Source: JBAYJT01 sp041664965
GTDB lineage: Bacteria > Pseudomonadota > Gammaproteobacteria > UBA9339
Reading direction: 5' to 3'
DNA: 51,277 nt
NCBI GenBank assembly: GCA_041664965.1
Contig: JBAYJT010000005.1
Coordinates: 1-51,277, forward strand
Shown: positions 32,399 to 39,147 of the stretch, one piece after another
Numbering within the stretch: the first letter of the stretch is position 1
How the letters are laid out: every line of letters starts with the position of its first letter
The notes under the pieces: generated by a model
Told to the model about the DNA's origin: nothing
Database searches by the model: none
What the model saw: only the letters and a program-made list of their open reading frames with translations
Position numbers and translations under genes: made by a program

Positions 32399-33004
32399 CT
32401 ACAAAATATTCACATAAACATCAAACCGACTACTTTGCCCCGTTAAACTAAAATTTGGTTTTTTATTATTAAGAAATGGCGCTAAACGTGGCCTTTTCAC
32501 TACAACCCGCTTTTTGGCAACTTGCAAAGCTAGTGGCAACAAGGCGTCAGAATCAGTGTCGTCCCCTACTAATTCGCGCAAAATACGCATTTCTTTTTTA
32601 GGCAGAGCCGTTTTTCTCTTCTCTGGAAACATGGGATCGATATAAACAGCGTCAGGAAAGTTAGATCTGTCCTCGCTTTGCAATAATTTATGCAAATAAG
32701 CCTCAGAATCTATGTGAATTAACCCAAGAGGCAAAGCACAGTATTCTGGATCTTTTTTTAAATGCTTTAAAGCATCTTCCAGCAAGGCTGCTACTGCATT
32801 AGATCGCTCTAGCATAGTGACAACACAGCCCGCTCGCGCTAAAACATAAGAATCTTGCCCCAAACCAGCTGTTAAATCTAAAATTTTATATCCCAAAGAT
32901 GCAAACTCAGCGTTTCTCTTTACCCCTAAAGCCTTCAAAAGCAGCTCGGGCGTGGCTTTGGAGCTACAACGATATAGAAGCCTTTTATCATTAAAATTTA
33001 TCAT
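32399..33004 (-). CDS. rsmJ: 16S rRNA m2G1516 methyltransferase RsmJ, short form
   Basis: A 201-residue methyltransferase. The SAM loop is ILDLTAGLGQDSYVLARAG, the catalytic DPMFP-type motif is YIDPMFPEKRKTALPKK, and the C-terminal VVVKRPRLAPFL is as in RsmJ, which modifies G1516 of 16S rRNA. E. coli RsmJ is about 250 residues; this one lacks most of the 50-60-residue N-terminal part. An in-frame TAG five codons upstream of ATG 33004 rules out a longer start. Either the N-terminus is dispensable or the gene is trimmed. Confidence 0.86.
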   Translation of the reverse strand: MINFNDKRLLYRCSSKATPELLLKALGVKRNAEFASLGYKILDLTAGLGQDSYVLARAGCVVTMLERSNAVAALLEDALKHLKKDPEYCALPLGLIHIDSEAYLHKLLQSEDRSNFPDAVYIDPMFPEKRKTALPKKEMRILRELVGDDTDSDALLPLALQVAKKRVVVKRPRLAPFLNNKKPNFSLTGQSSRFDVYVNIL

Positions 33005-33045
33005 GCCCAATAATAGCTAAATACCAAGCTTATTAGCAATGTTCT

Positions 33046-34515
33046 TCATAAAGTAAATGCAGAAGTTCTGGTAGTAGAACCAGAGCCTTCTTTCGTTACT
33101 GTTGGTGCTCTAGGAAACAAGCCCGAGGAAAAAGATGATGACACGCTAGGCATTGGGAGAGCTACATGACTATTGGTCGCAGCGATTAGAACAGAAGTAG
33201 AAGAACTAGCGCCCCCACCACAAGAAATTGCTGTATTAGAAGGTGAACAAAGAGATTCTTGCGCGCCTTGACAGCTCACAGAACACGGCATCTCTTGTAG
33301 AAATATATTTTCTGAACTGCTGGTACAAGTTGAAGATGCAGGCGCACTAGAACTAGCTTCTGTAACACTAGGAGAAATTTTGGAAGTGGAAAGCTGATTA
33401 AGTAAAACTTGAGAAATTTCTTGGCCGCTCCTCTTAATTTGCACTGCAATCTTTATTGTTTTTAAAAAAACCTGCGGCAAATTCGAAAAAACAAAATTTA
33501 AAACAGGATTTTTCTTTGCTGGGCCTTTGTTTAGTTCTCCTCCATGCCCATCACATATAATTCCACACAAAGGTTCCTCACCGTTAGTTTGCAAACAAAA
33601 TATTCCTTTATCATCATCGTCATCCTCCTCTTCATCGCTTTCATTCTCATCCTCTTCACTATCACTTTCATTCTCATCGTCCTCTTCATCATCGTCATGA
33701 CCGCATGGATTCAAAGCTTCCTCAGTCAATAAATCTATTATTTCTGTAGGACTTTTCTCTTCACATTCTAAAATAACTTCCTCTGTTACCCCATAATCAG
33801 TGAAACCATCGCTAGCACCGATAACGGATACTTTTGTCTTAGGATTTTCTATTGGTACTATATGTATGGATGGATCATGAGAAAGCCCTATTTGACAAAA
33901 AACTTCATCCCCAAAAGCTCTGGAAACTGCCAATAAGTCTCCAGAAATATTTTCTGACGTGCTATTCGAACACAATACAAAATAACCAACAGAATCATCA
34001 ACTGTTCCCCCTGCCTTAATAACCCTCTCTTGTTCTTCAACGTTATATACATCATGTATTATTGCATGTTGAGTACAATTCCCATCTACCATAACCCAAA
34101 GAGAAGAATCACCCACGTTAGCAAGCACTACATATCTTTTCCCAGACTCATTTGGTTGTGGCTGATATGTATAATCCAAAGCAATTGTAGCTGTAGTACC
34201 CATAATCTGCGCTGCTTGTTTAATGCCTGGCTCTTTTAATAGCCTAGCTTCAACTTGTAAAAAAGTAGCTTTCAAAACCAAAGCTATTTCTTCTGGATTA
34301 AGCAGAGACATTTGTTCTTTAGGTAAAGGTAAAACTCCCGCTCTATCCTCACCAGCTCTACCATCCCATACTTGCGCAGCTGCGATACAAGAGTTTGTAG
34401 TTTGTGAATTTATAGAAGGAAATTTATGTACTTTTCCAGCAGATAAAACCCCTGAAAAAGGAGGAACAAATTCCTTAAGCAAATTTACATTTTTGGTTGG
34501 CATTGAACTTGACAT
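33046..34515 (-). CDS. PP2C-like phosphatase with relocated DGHGG motif
   Basis: A 489-residue protein built from PP2C pieces in an unusual order: GEDR (55-58), MGTTA (105-109), ANVGDSS (132-138), AVSRAFGD (196-203), IGASDGFTD (232-240), an acidic insert (273-302), then IICDGHGG (319-326). In ordinary PP2C enzymes DGHGG follows the ED motif near the N-terminus; here it is absent there and appears near the C-terminus after what aligns with the last metal motif. Ser/Thr-rich low complexity fills 370-489. No signal peptide. A Mg/Mn-dependent Ser/Thr phosphatase, possibly host-directed, is inferred; whether metals still bind is open. Confidence 0.75.
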   Translation of the reverse strand: MSSSMPTKNVNLLKEFVPPFSGVLSAGKVHKFPSINSQTTNSCIAAAQVWDGRAGEDRAGVLPLPKEQMSLLNPEEIALVLKATFLQVEARLLKEPGIKQAAQIMGTTATIALDYTYQPQPNESGKRYVVLANVGDSSLWVMVDGNCTQHAIIHDVYNVEEQERVIKAGGTVDDSVGYFVLCSNSTSENISGDLLAVSRAFGDEVFCQIGLSHDPSIHIVPIENPKTKVSVIGASDGFTDYGVTEEVILECEEKSPTEIIDLLTEEALNPCGHDDDEEDDENESDSEEDENESDEEEDDDDDKGIFCLQTNGEEPLCGIICDGHGGELNKGPAKKNPVLNFVFSNLPQVFLKTIKIAVQIKRSGQEISQVLLNQLSTSKISPSVTEASSSAPASSTCTSSSENIFLQEMPCSVSCQGAQESLCSPSNTAISCGGGASSSTSVLIAATNSHVALPMPSVSSSFSSGLFPRAPTVTKEGSGSTTRTSAFTL

Positions 34516-34577
34516 GAATTACCCCATTAAATTTAACATATAACTAGATTCCTATTGTACCCAATATCCCTTATTAT

Positions 34578-34586
34578 AATATTAAG
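34578..34586 (-). promoter_or_regulatory. CTTAATATT box upstream of the PP2C-like gene
   Basis: CTTAATATT on the minus strand, about 63 bp before the start, with TACAAT (complement of 34553-34558) as a possible -10. The box resembles PmrA-type elements described for Legionella and Coxiella, from memory of that work. Tentative in AT-rich DNA. Confidence 0.3.
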
Positions 34587-34596
34587 TTAAGTACAA

Positions 34597-34630
34597 GATT
34601 TACAATTCATAATTCATCATTCATAATTTG
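34597..34630. repeat. Isolated AATTCATAATTCAT repeat
   Basis: ACAATTCATAATTCATCATT and CATAATTTG, the same AT-rich unit that flanks R45 elsewhere, here without a core, just before dciA. Confidence 0.6.
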
Positions 34631-34638
34631 TTCTGCTT

Positions 34639-35076
34639 ATGCCCTGCAAATTAATAAATTACCTACATAACAGCTCCAAACTGAGCAACGTTTTCGACGC
34701 CCTCGAGCGCTTAGAGAAGCAAAACTTTGTCTTTAAAAATATTCTAGGACCGGAGTTGGCAATGCGCTGTAAGCTCGCTAAAATCGAAAATGGACGCGCT
34801 TTGGTCATCATTGATAGTTCCGCCTGGGCTAGCAAATTTCGCTACGCCATTCCCGATTTATTAAAGAATTTACGCGTACAGCCTGAATTTCAAAATCTGA
34901 AAGAAATCCGCTATCAGATCACCGCCCAACCTTTCAGCAAAAAAGCCAAGAACAATGCGCCTAACGCAAAGTTATCAGAAAAAAACGCTGAATTATTGCG
35001 TCGAACCGCTAAAAAAATTCAAAATGTGAAATTAAAAGAGGGTTTAGAAAAATTAGCAAGAAATTGCACAATTTAG
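34639..35076 (+). CDS. dciA: DciA (DUF721) replicative-helicase loader
   Basis: A 145-residue DUF721 protein. DciA is the ancestral loader of the DnaB helicase at the origin in bacteria without DnaC. The KH-like domain is residues about 15-110 (LEKQNFVFKNILGPELAMRCKLAKIENGRALVIIDSSAWASKFRYAIPDLL). A basic, helical C-terminus follows (KLSEKNAELLRRTAKKI). It is convergent with lpxC, its common neighbour in gammaproteobacteria. No strong ribosome site is seen before the ATG. Confidence 0.88.
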   Translation: MPCKLINYLHNSSKLSNVFDALERLEKQNFVFKNILGPELAMRCKLAKIENGRALVIIDSSAWASKFRYAIPDLLKNLRVQPEFQNLKEIRYQITAQPFSKKAKNNAPNAKLSEKNAELLRRTAKKIQNVKLKEGLEKLARNCTI

Positions 35077-35083
35077 CGTGAGA

Positions 35084-35121
35084 AGGCGCAAGGCTGGGTG
35101 AAAGATTAATCGCGTCTCTAC
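35084..35121. repeat. Remnants of two repeat families fused between dciA and lpxC
   Basis: AAGGCTGGGTGAAA (about 35090-35103) is the tail of the two-hairpin family. It abuts GATTAATCGCGTCTCTAC (35104-35121), half of the R45 terminal palindrome. The R45 part on the minus strand supplies the lpxC stop codon TAG. Confidence 0.65.
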
Positions 35122-36050
35122 GACGTAACCACAACTTCGGTGGGTAAAAAACTAATTGGAACTTCTTTGGCTTTTTTGAAGGAAACCCTTTCCCATGCTG
35201 TTTCATCAGCAATAAGAGCTCTCAAAAGCTGATTATTCAAAGCATGTCCCGACTTATAACCTTGGAAGGACCCTATAATATTAGCACCCAAAAGATAAAG
35301 ATCGCCAACAACATCTAAGATTTTATGGCGCACAAATTCATCGGAATAACGCAATCCATCTTCATTGAGAATTTTATATTTATCGATAACTATTACGTTA
35401 TCTAAATTGCCGCCCAAAGCTAAGTTATTAGCGCGCAAATATTCAAATTCAGATAAGAAACCGAAAGTACGAGCCCGACTGATTTCTTTTACAAAAGTTG
35501 TACTAGAAAAATTCAGCGTCGCTTTCTGTTTTTTATTTTTAAAGAGTGGATGGTTGTAATCTAGGATAAAAGACACTTTGAAGCCATTATAAGGCTCCAA
35601 AATAACGTATTTATCCCCATCTTTGATTTCAATTTTCTTCTTGATGCGAATGAATTCTTTGACGGCTTTTTGCTCTTCAATGCCGGCAGACTGAATCAAA
35701 AAAACAAAAGGTCCTGCGCTTCCATCCATGATGGGCATTTCGGACGCACTTAAATCTACATAAGCATTGTCGATGCTAAGTCCCGCAAAAGCTGACATCA
35801 AATGCTCAATAGTCGCAATGCGTACACCATCTTTGTTAATTAAACAGGAAGATAAGGTTGTATCTCCCACATTTTCAGCAAGAGCATGAATTTCTATGGC
35901 AGGATCTAGATCAATACGACGAAAAACAATGCCAGTATTAGCTGGTGCTGGCCTAAGTGTTAAATAAACCTTTTCACCAGAATGCACTCCGATTCCAGCG
36001 GCGCGGATACTACGTTTCAAGGTTCTTTGGCGTATTGTTTTATGTATCAT
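35118..36050 (-). CDS. lpxC: UDP-3-O-acyl-N-acetylglucosamine deacetylase
   Basis: A 310-residue zinc enzyme catalysing the committed step of lipid A synthesis, so this cell should make LPS. Motifs: TLKRSIRAAGIGVHSGE at the N-terminus, zinc His in TIEHLMSAF, DGSAGPFVFLI, and RHKILDVVGDLYLLG with two further zinc ligands, then GYKSGHALNNQLL with the catalytic His. ATG 36050 was chosen over GTG 36068 because it gives the family start MIHKTI. The stop codon is supplied by R45 remnant sequence, so the last residues VVVTS are not ancestral in origin. Confidence 0.96.
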   Translation of the reverse strand: MIHKTIRQRTLKRSIRAAGIGVHSGEKVYLTLRPAPANTGIVFRRIDLDPAIEIHALAENVGDTTLSSCLINKDGVRIATIEHLMSAFAGLSIDNAYVDLSASEMPIMDGSAGPFVFLIQSAGIEEQKAVKEFIRIKKKIEIKDGDKYVILEPYNGFKVSFILDYNHPLFKNKKQKATLNFSSTTFVKEISRARTFGFLSEFEYLRANNLALGGNLDNVIVIDKYKILNEDGLRYSDEFVRHKILDVVGDLYLLGANIIGSFQGYKSGHALNNQLLRALIADETAWERVSFKKAKEVPISFLPTEVVVTS

Positions 36051-36075
36051 TGTCGGCAATTTTAGCACAATACTT

Positions 36076-36660
36076 TCAAATCACAACTTTATTAGCATAT
36101 GGATTTGGAACTTTTAGCTTTTCCAAAATTTCAATTTCTATCTGCTCCATTTCATCAGCTTCTTTATCATTTTCATGGTCATAGCCCAAAAGATGCAACA
36201 TTCCATGCAAAATTAAATGGACTAAATGATCATCGACTTTTATCCCTCCAACCTTGGCTTCTTTTAATGCTATGGGAAAACAAATAATCAAATCACCATA
36301 AAGCAATCTAGAAGCGATTTCTTTCGGCAAATCATAGCTAAAAGTTAGTATATTGGTAGGAGATTTTTTACTGCGATAGGCTTCATTTAAACGCGCACTT
36401 TCTTTTTCATCGACCAGGCAAATATTCATATCTGCTGCTAGATGCTTACTAAGCTTACGTTTTCGAAGCTCAGCTAAAATCTTTTCAACCCAATGTTCTA
36501 ACTCACCAGGTTTTGGAAGTAGTGTTTTTTTTAGGCTTTTTTGTACTTGCAGACCAAGTTGCAGAGAAAACTTGCGGGGTTTTTTAGGCTTTATAGATCT
36601 GGTTTTGGTTTGCTTAGGTTTGTCCCTCGTGGACAAAAACTGCTTTTTTTTTCTTTCCAT
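36076..36660 (-). CDS. ybeY: Endoribonuclease YbeY
   Basis: A 194-residue metal-dependent RNase for 16S rRNA maturation and 70S quality control. Zinc-binding HGMLHLLGYDHENDKEAD near the C-terminus is complete (H-x3-H-x5-H), and RSKKSPTNILTFSYDLP is the other family signature. It has a basic extension of about 50 residues before the normal YbeY start (KKPRKFSLQL and others). ATG 36660 is supported by AGGAGG 9 bp upstream. E. coli YbeY is 155 residues. It is not beside phoH or lnt as often found, but between pheS and lpxC. Confidence 0.93.
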   Translation of the reverse strand: MERKKKQFLSTRDKPKQTKTRSIKPKKPRKFSLQLGLQVQKSLKKTLLPKPGELEHWVEKILAELRKRKLSKHLAADMNICLVDEKESARLNEAYRSKKSPTNILTFSYDLPKEIASRLLYGDLIICFPIALKEAKVGGIKVDDHLVHLILHGMLHLLGYDHENDKEADEMEQIEIEILEKLKVPNPYANKVVI

Positions 36661-36687
36661 ACATTGTTCCTCCTTGTGAAAATTATT

Positions 36688-37686
36688 TTAGAATTGCTCC
36701 AAAAACTGTAGATCGTTAGTGAATAAAACCCGTAAATCTTCAATACCGTATTTTAGCATGGCAAGCCTATCCAAGCCCATACCAAATGCAAAACCGCTAT
36801 ATTTTTCACTATCGACGTTTACAGCCTTAAAAACATTAGGATGTACCATACCACATCCGCCCAATTCTAGCCAACGCTCTGTCCCATCCTGCATTTTCCA
36901 TGCAATGTCTAATTCGGCGGAGGGCTCGGTAAAAGGAAAATAAGAAGCACGGAAACGAAATGGCAGATCACCAAAAAACTCTTTTACAAAACGCACTAAC
37001 AATCCCTTTAAATCCGCAAAACTAATGTTTTCATCTACGACTAATCCTTCTACTTGATGAAACATAGGAGAATGCGTGGCATCGCTATCGCAGCGATAAA
37101 CTTTACCCGGTGCAATAATACGAAATGGGGGCTTTTGACCTTCCATCATGCGAATTTGTACGGGAGATGTGTGTGTGCGAAGAAGCGATCCATCTTCAAA
37201 ATAAAAAGTATCGTGCATATGTCGCGCTGGATGCTGTGGCGGAAAATTTAGCGCTGTAAAATTATAGTAATCGCTCTCGACTTCTGGACCTTCAGCAATA
37301 ATAAATCCCATACGCACAAAGAAATCTTCTACTTCCATGCGAATTTTAGTAACTGGATGCAAGCTGCCTAAACATTGGCCGTTTGAAGGCAAAGTCACAT
37401 CTATGCGCTCTCTATTTAGCTCTTTTAAAACCAAGCTATCTTGCAGCTCTTTTTGTCTTTGCAACAACAAGTTTTCTATAGAAACTTTGACTTGATTGAT
37501 TTTTTGTCCAAATAGCGGACGCTCATTGGCTGGCAAGCTAGATAAGAGTTTGAAACTTTCGGTAATTGGGCTAGTTTTCCCTAAATATTTGCTGCGTACT
37601 TGATCAAGAGAAAACTGATCTGCGGCTGATTTAACCGCACTTTCCGCTTCTTTTTGCAGATTTTCTAATTTTTCGGTTTGAGACAT
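36688..37686 (-). CDS. pheS: Phenylalanyl-tRNA synthetase alpha subunit
   Basis: A 332-residue class II synthetase subunit. N-terminal coiled coil (about 1-85), then HPVTKIRMEVEDFFVRMGF, AEGPEVESDYYNFTALNFPPQHPAR (motif 1 and Phe pocket), FRIIAPGKVYRCDSDATHSPMFHQVEG (motif 2) and FAFGMGLDRLAMLKYGIEDLR (motif 3). ATG 37686 with AAGGTGGG upstream was preferred to 37719. The beta-subunit gene pheT, normally directly downstream, is absent: ybeY starts 27 bp later. A two-hairpin repeat occupies the leader between rplT and pheS. Confidence 0.96.
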   Translation of the reverse strand: MSQTEKLENLQKEAESAVKSAADQFSLDQVRSKYLGKTSPITESFKLLSSLPANERPLFGQKINQVKVSIENLLLQRQKELQDSLVLKELNRERIDVTLPSNGQCLGSLHPVTKIRMEVEDFFVRMGFIIAEGPEVESDYYNFTALNFPPQHPARHMHDTFYFEDGSLLRTHTSPVQIRMMEGQKPPFRIIAPGKVYRCDSDATHSPMFHQVEGLVVDENISFADLKGLLVRFVKEFFGDLPFRFRASYFPFTEPSAELDIAWKMQDGTERWLELGGCGMVHPNVFKAVNVDSEKYSGFAFGMGLDRLAMLKYGIEDLRVLFTNDLQFLEQF

Positions 37687-37720
37687 AACAACCCACCTTC
37701 CTTCCGAGGGCGATTTCACT

Positions 37721-37787
37721 TCACCCAGGGCGACACTCGCTATCGCTCTTTTGCCCTGGGCTATTCTATCCCGCCCTTTCAGGGCTC
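37721..37787 (-). repeat. Two-hairpin repeat, copy 3, in the rplT-pheS spacer
   Basis: On the minus strand GCCCT-GAA-AGGGC is followed by GCCCAGGGC...GCCCTGGGTGAAG, the same order as in copies 1 and 2. Position suggests an effect on pheS transcription or translation, comparable in place to the pheS attenuator of E. coli, but no leader peptide rich in Phe is visible. Confidence 0.55.
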
Positions 37788-37803
37788 TTGATTGTTATAA
37801 AAT

Positions 37804-38166
37804 TTATTTAGATTCTAAAGCCGATTTGACTTTAGTAACTATAGTTGCAAAAGCTGCTTTATCGGAGACAGCAATTTCGGCAAGAATTTTACGGTCAATC
37901 TCAATACCAGCTTTCTTTAAACCATTTATGAATTTACTGTAGGAAAGGCCTTGCTCTTTTACTGCAGCATTAATTCGAATAATCCACAAAGCGCGAAACT
38001 GACGCTTACGTTGTTTGCGACCTTGATAGGCATATTGTCCGGCTTTAATTACGGCTTGTTTAGCAGTTCGGAATACTCGACTGCGCGCGCCGTAATAACC
38101 TTTGGCTTTTTTCAGCCAACGTTTATGACGAGCGTGTGCCGTCACTCCGCGTTTTACTCTGGGCAT
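37804..38166 (-). CDS. rplT: 50S ribosomal protein L20
   Basis: A 120-residue ribosomal protein. MPRVKRGVTAHARHKRWLKKAKGYYGARSR is the L20 N-terminal extension; KRQFRALWIIRINAAVKEQGLSYSKFI is the globular domain. L20 binds 23S rRNA early in assembly and represses its own operon by binding the rpmI leader in E. coli. It follows rpmI by 20 bp. Confidence 0.98.
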   Translation of the reverse strand: MPRVKRGVTAHARHKRWLKKAKGYYGARSRVFRTAKQAVIKAGQYAYQGRKQRKRQFRALWIIRINAAVKEQGLSYSKFINGLKKAGIEIDRKILAEIAVSDKAAFATIVTKVKSALESK

Positions 38167-38186
38167 GTTTTATCTCCAACTTTACT

Positions 38187-38384
38187 TTATGTCTTATCGC
38201 ACATCATTCGCGCTACTGACTCAACATCGCTTTTCACAACCATACTGTTGGGGCGAAGCTGAGCCTTACGCTTTTTCGCCTTCTTCGTTAGAATGTGATT
38301 GCGAAAAGAACTTCTGTGCTTATAACCGCTGGCGGTACGCTTAAACCGTTTCGCGGCACTCTTGTTTGTCTTTAATTTAGGCAT
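38187..38384 (-). CDS. rpmI: 50S ribosomal protein L35
   Basis: A 65-residue basic ribosomal protein, MPKLKTNKSAAKRFKRTASG with KHRSSFRNHILTKKAKKRK, unmistakably L35. It lies between infC and rplT with short spacers, the conserved order. Confidence 0.97.
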   Translation of the reverse strand: MPKLKTNKSAAKRFKRTASGYKHRSSFRNHILTKKAKKRKAQLRPNSMVVKSDVESVARMMCDKT

Positions 38385-38431
38385 TGTTATATCTCAAAAG
38401 GAAAGGAATATACTCGTTTTTAAATGTAAAA

Positions 38432-38953
38432 TCAATTATGAGCCTTTGCAGGAGCTAAAATCATGGTAAGCTGCTTACCCTCCATCTTTGGCATCTGCTC
38501 TGCCGTACCATGTTCCATTAAATCGTGCGTAATACGCGCCAAAAGCTCCCGGCCCAAGTCCTGATAAGCCATTTCACGTCCGCGGAAACGGATCGTGATC
38601 TTAACTTTATCGCCAGCCTGCAAAAACTCTGTGGCTTTACGCATTTTGACCTGATAATCGCCAATGTCCGTAGTGGGACGCAGCTTTATTTCCTTGGTTT
38701 GAATTTGTTTAGATTTTTTCTTGAGCCGCTTACTTTGCTCAAACAAATATTTGCCATAATCCATGATACGACAAACTGGAGGCGTTGTCTGTGGCGAAAT
38801 CTCGACTAAATCGAGCCCTTCCGCTTCAGCCATACGCAAAGCCTCATCTAAACTTACAATTCCGACTTGTTCGCCCGCCGAGCCAATAAGTCGCATTTCT
38901 CGCACGTGTATCTGACGGTTTACTCGTGCTTTTTTTGTTTTTTCTAAACTAAT
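38432..38953 (-). CDS. infC: Translation initiation factor IF-3, probable AUU start
   Basis: A 173-residue IF-3. The N-domain has ARVNRQIHVREMRLIGSAGEQVGIVSLDEAL and EISPQTTPPVCRIMDYGKYLFEQSK; the C-domain has KEIKLRPTTDIGDYQVKMRKATEFL and VKITIRFRGREMA. No ATG or GTG starts the frame. The choices are TTG 38959, ATT 38956 and ATT 38953. GGGAG precedes them and sits 7 bases from ATT 38953 but only 1 base from the TTG. ATT is therefore chosen, matching the rare AUU start by which E. coli IF-3 limits its own synthesis. Confidence 0.93.
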   Translation of the reverse strand: MSLEKTKKARVNRQIHVREMRLIGSAGEQVGIVSLDEALRMAEAEGLDLVEISPQTTPPVCRIMDYGKYLFEQSKRLKKKSKQIQTKEIKLRPTTDIGDYQVKMRKATEFLQAGDKVKITIRFRGREMAYQDLGRELLARITHDLMEHGTAEQMPKMEGKQLTMILAPAKAHN

Positions 38954-38973
38954 AATCAATCTCCCAAAAAAAA

Positions 38974-39147
38974 ATTATGAATGATGAATTAAAAAAATAT
39001 TTAAGTGATTTTGTATAAAATAAACTCCCCAAAAATTCATAATTCATAATTTATAATTTCCCAGAAACATGTCTACGTAAATTCCTTTAAAATCAACAAC
39101 TTACAAAATGAAATAAGATTTCCCTTCCTAAATTTATCATTCATAAT
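38974..39147. repeat. AT-rich repeats around an R45 core between infC and thrS
   Basis: ATTATGAATGATGAATT at the infC side, AATTCATAATTCATAATTT (39036-39056), an R45 core (39064-39110), then TTATCATTCATAATTTAC up to the thrS stop. The same assembly occurs at 21.4 and 22.6 kb. The last residues of thrS (DNYKL) and its stop are read from the repeat. Confidence 0.78.
39064..39110 (+). repeat. R45 core, copy 8
   Basis: GAAACATGTCTACGTAAATT, CCTTTAAAATCAACAACTTAC, AAAATG. A core only, interrupting the normally tight thrS-infC junction. Confidence 0.82.

Noticed and set aside
33544..33732. Hydrophobic plus-strand frame (FIIIVILLFIAFIL) over the acidic run
   Set aside because: It is the antisense reading of Asp/Glu codons in the PP2C-like gene; the sense frame has clear motifs.
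35009..35212. Short minus-strand frame across the dciA end and repeat remnants
   Set aside because: It is antisense to dciA and out of frame with lpxC, with no domain and no ribosome site.
37687..37803. A Phe-rich leader peptide attenuator for pheS as in E. coli
   Set aside because: No short frame with clustered Phe codons is visible; the hairpins there belong to the two-hairpin repeat family.
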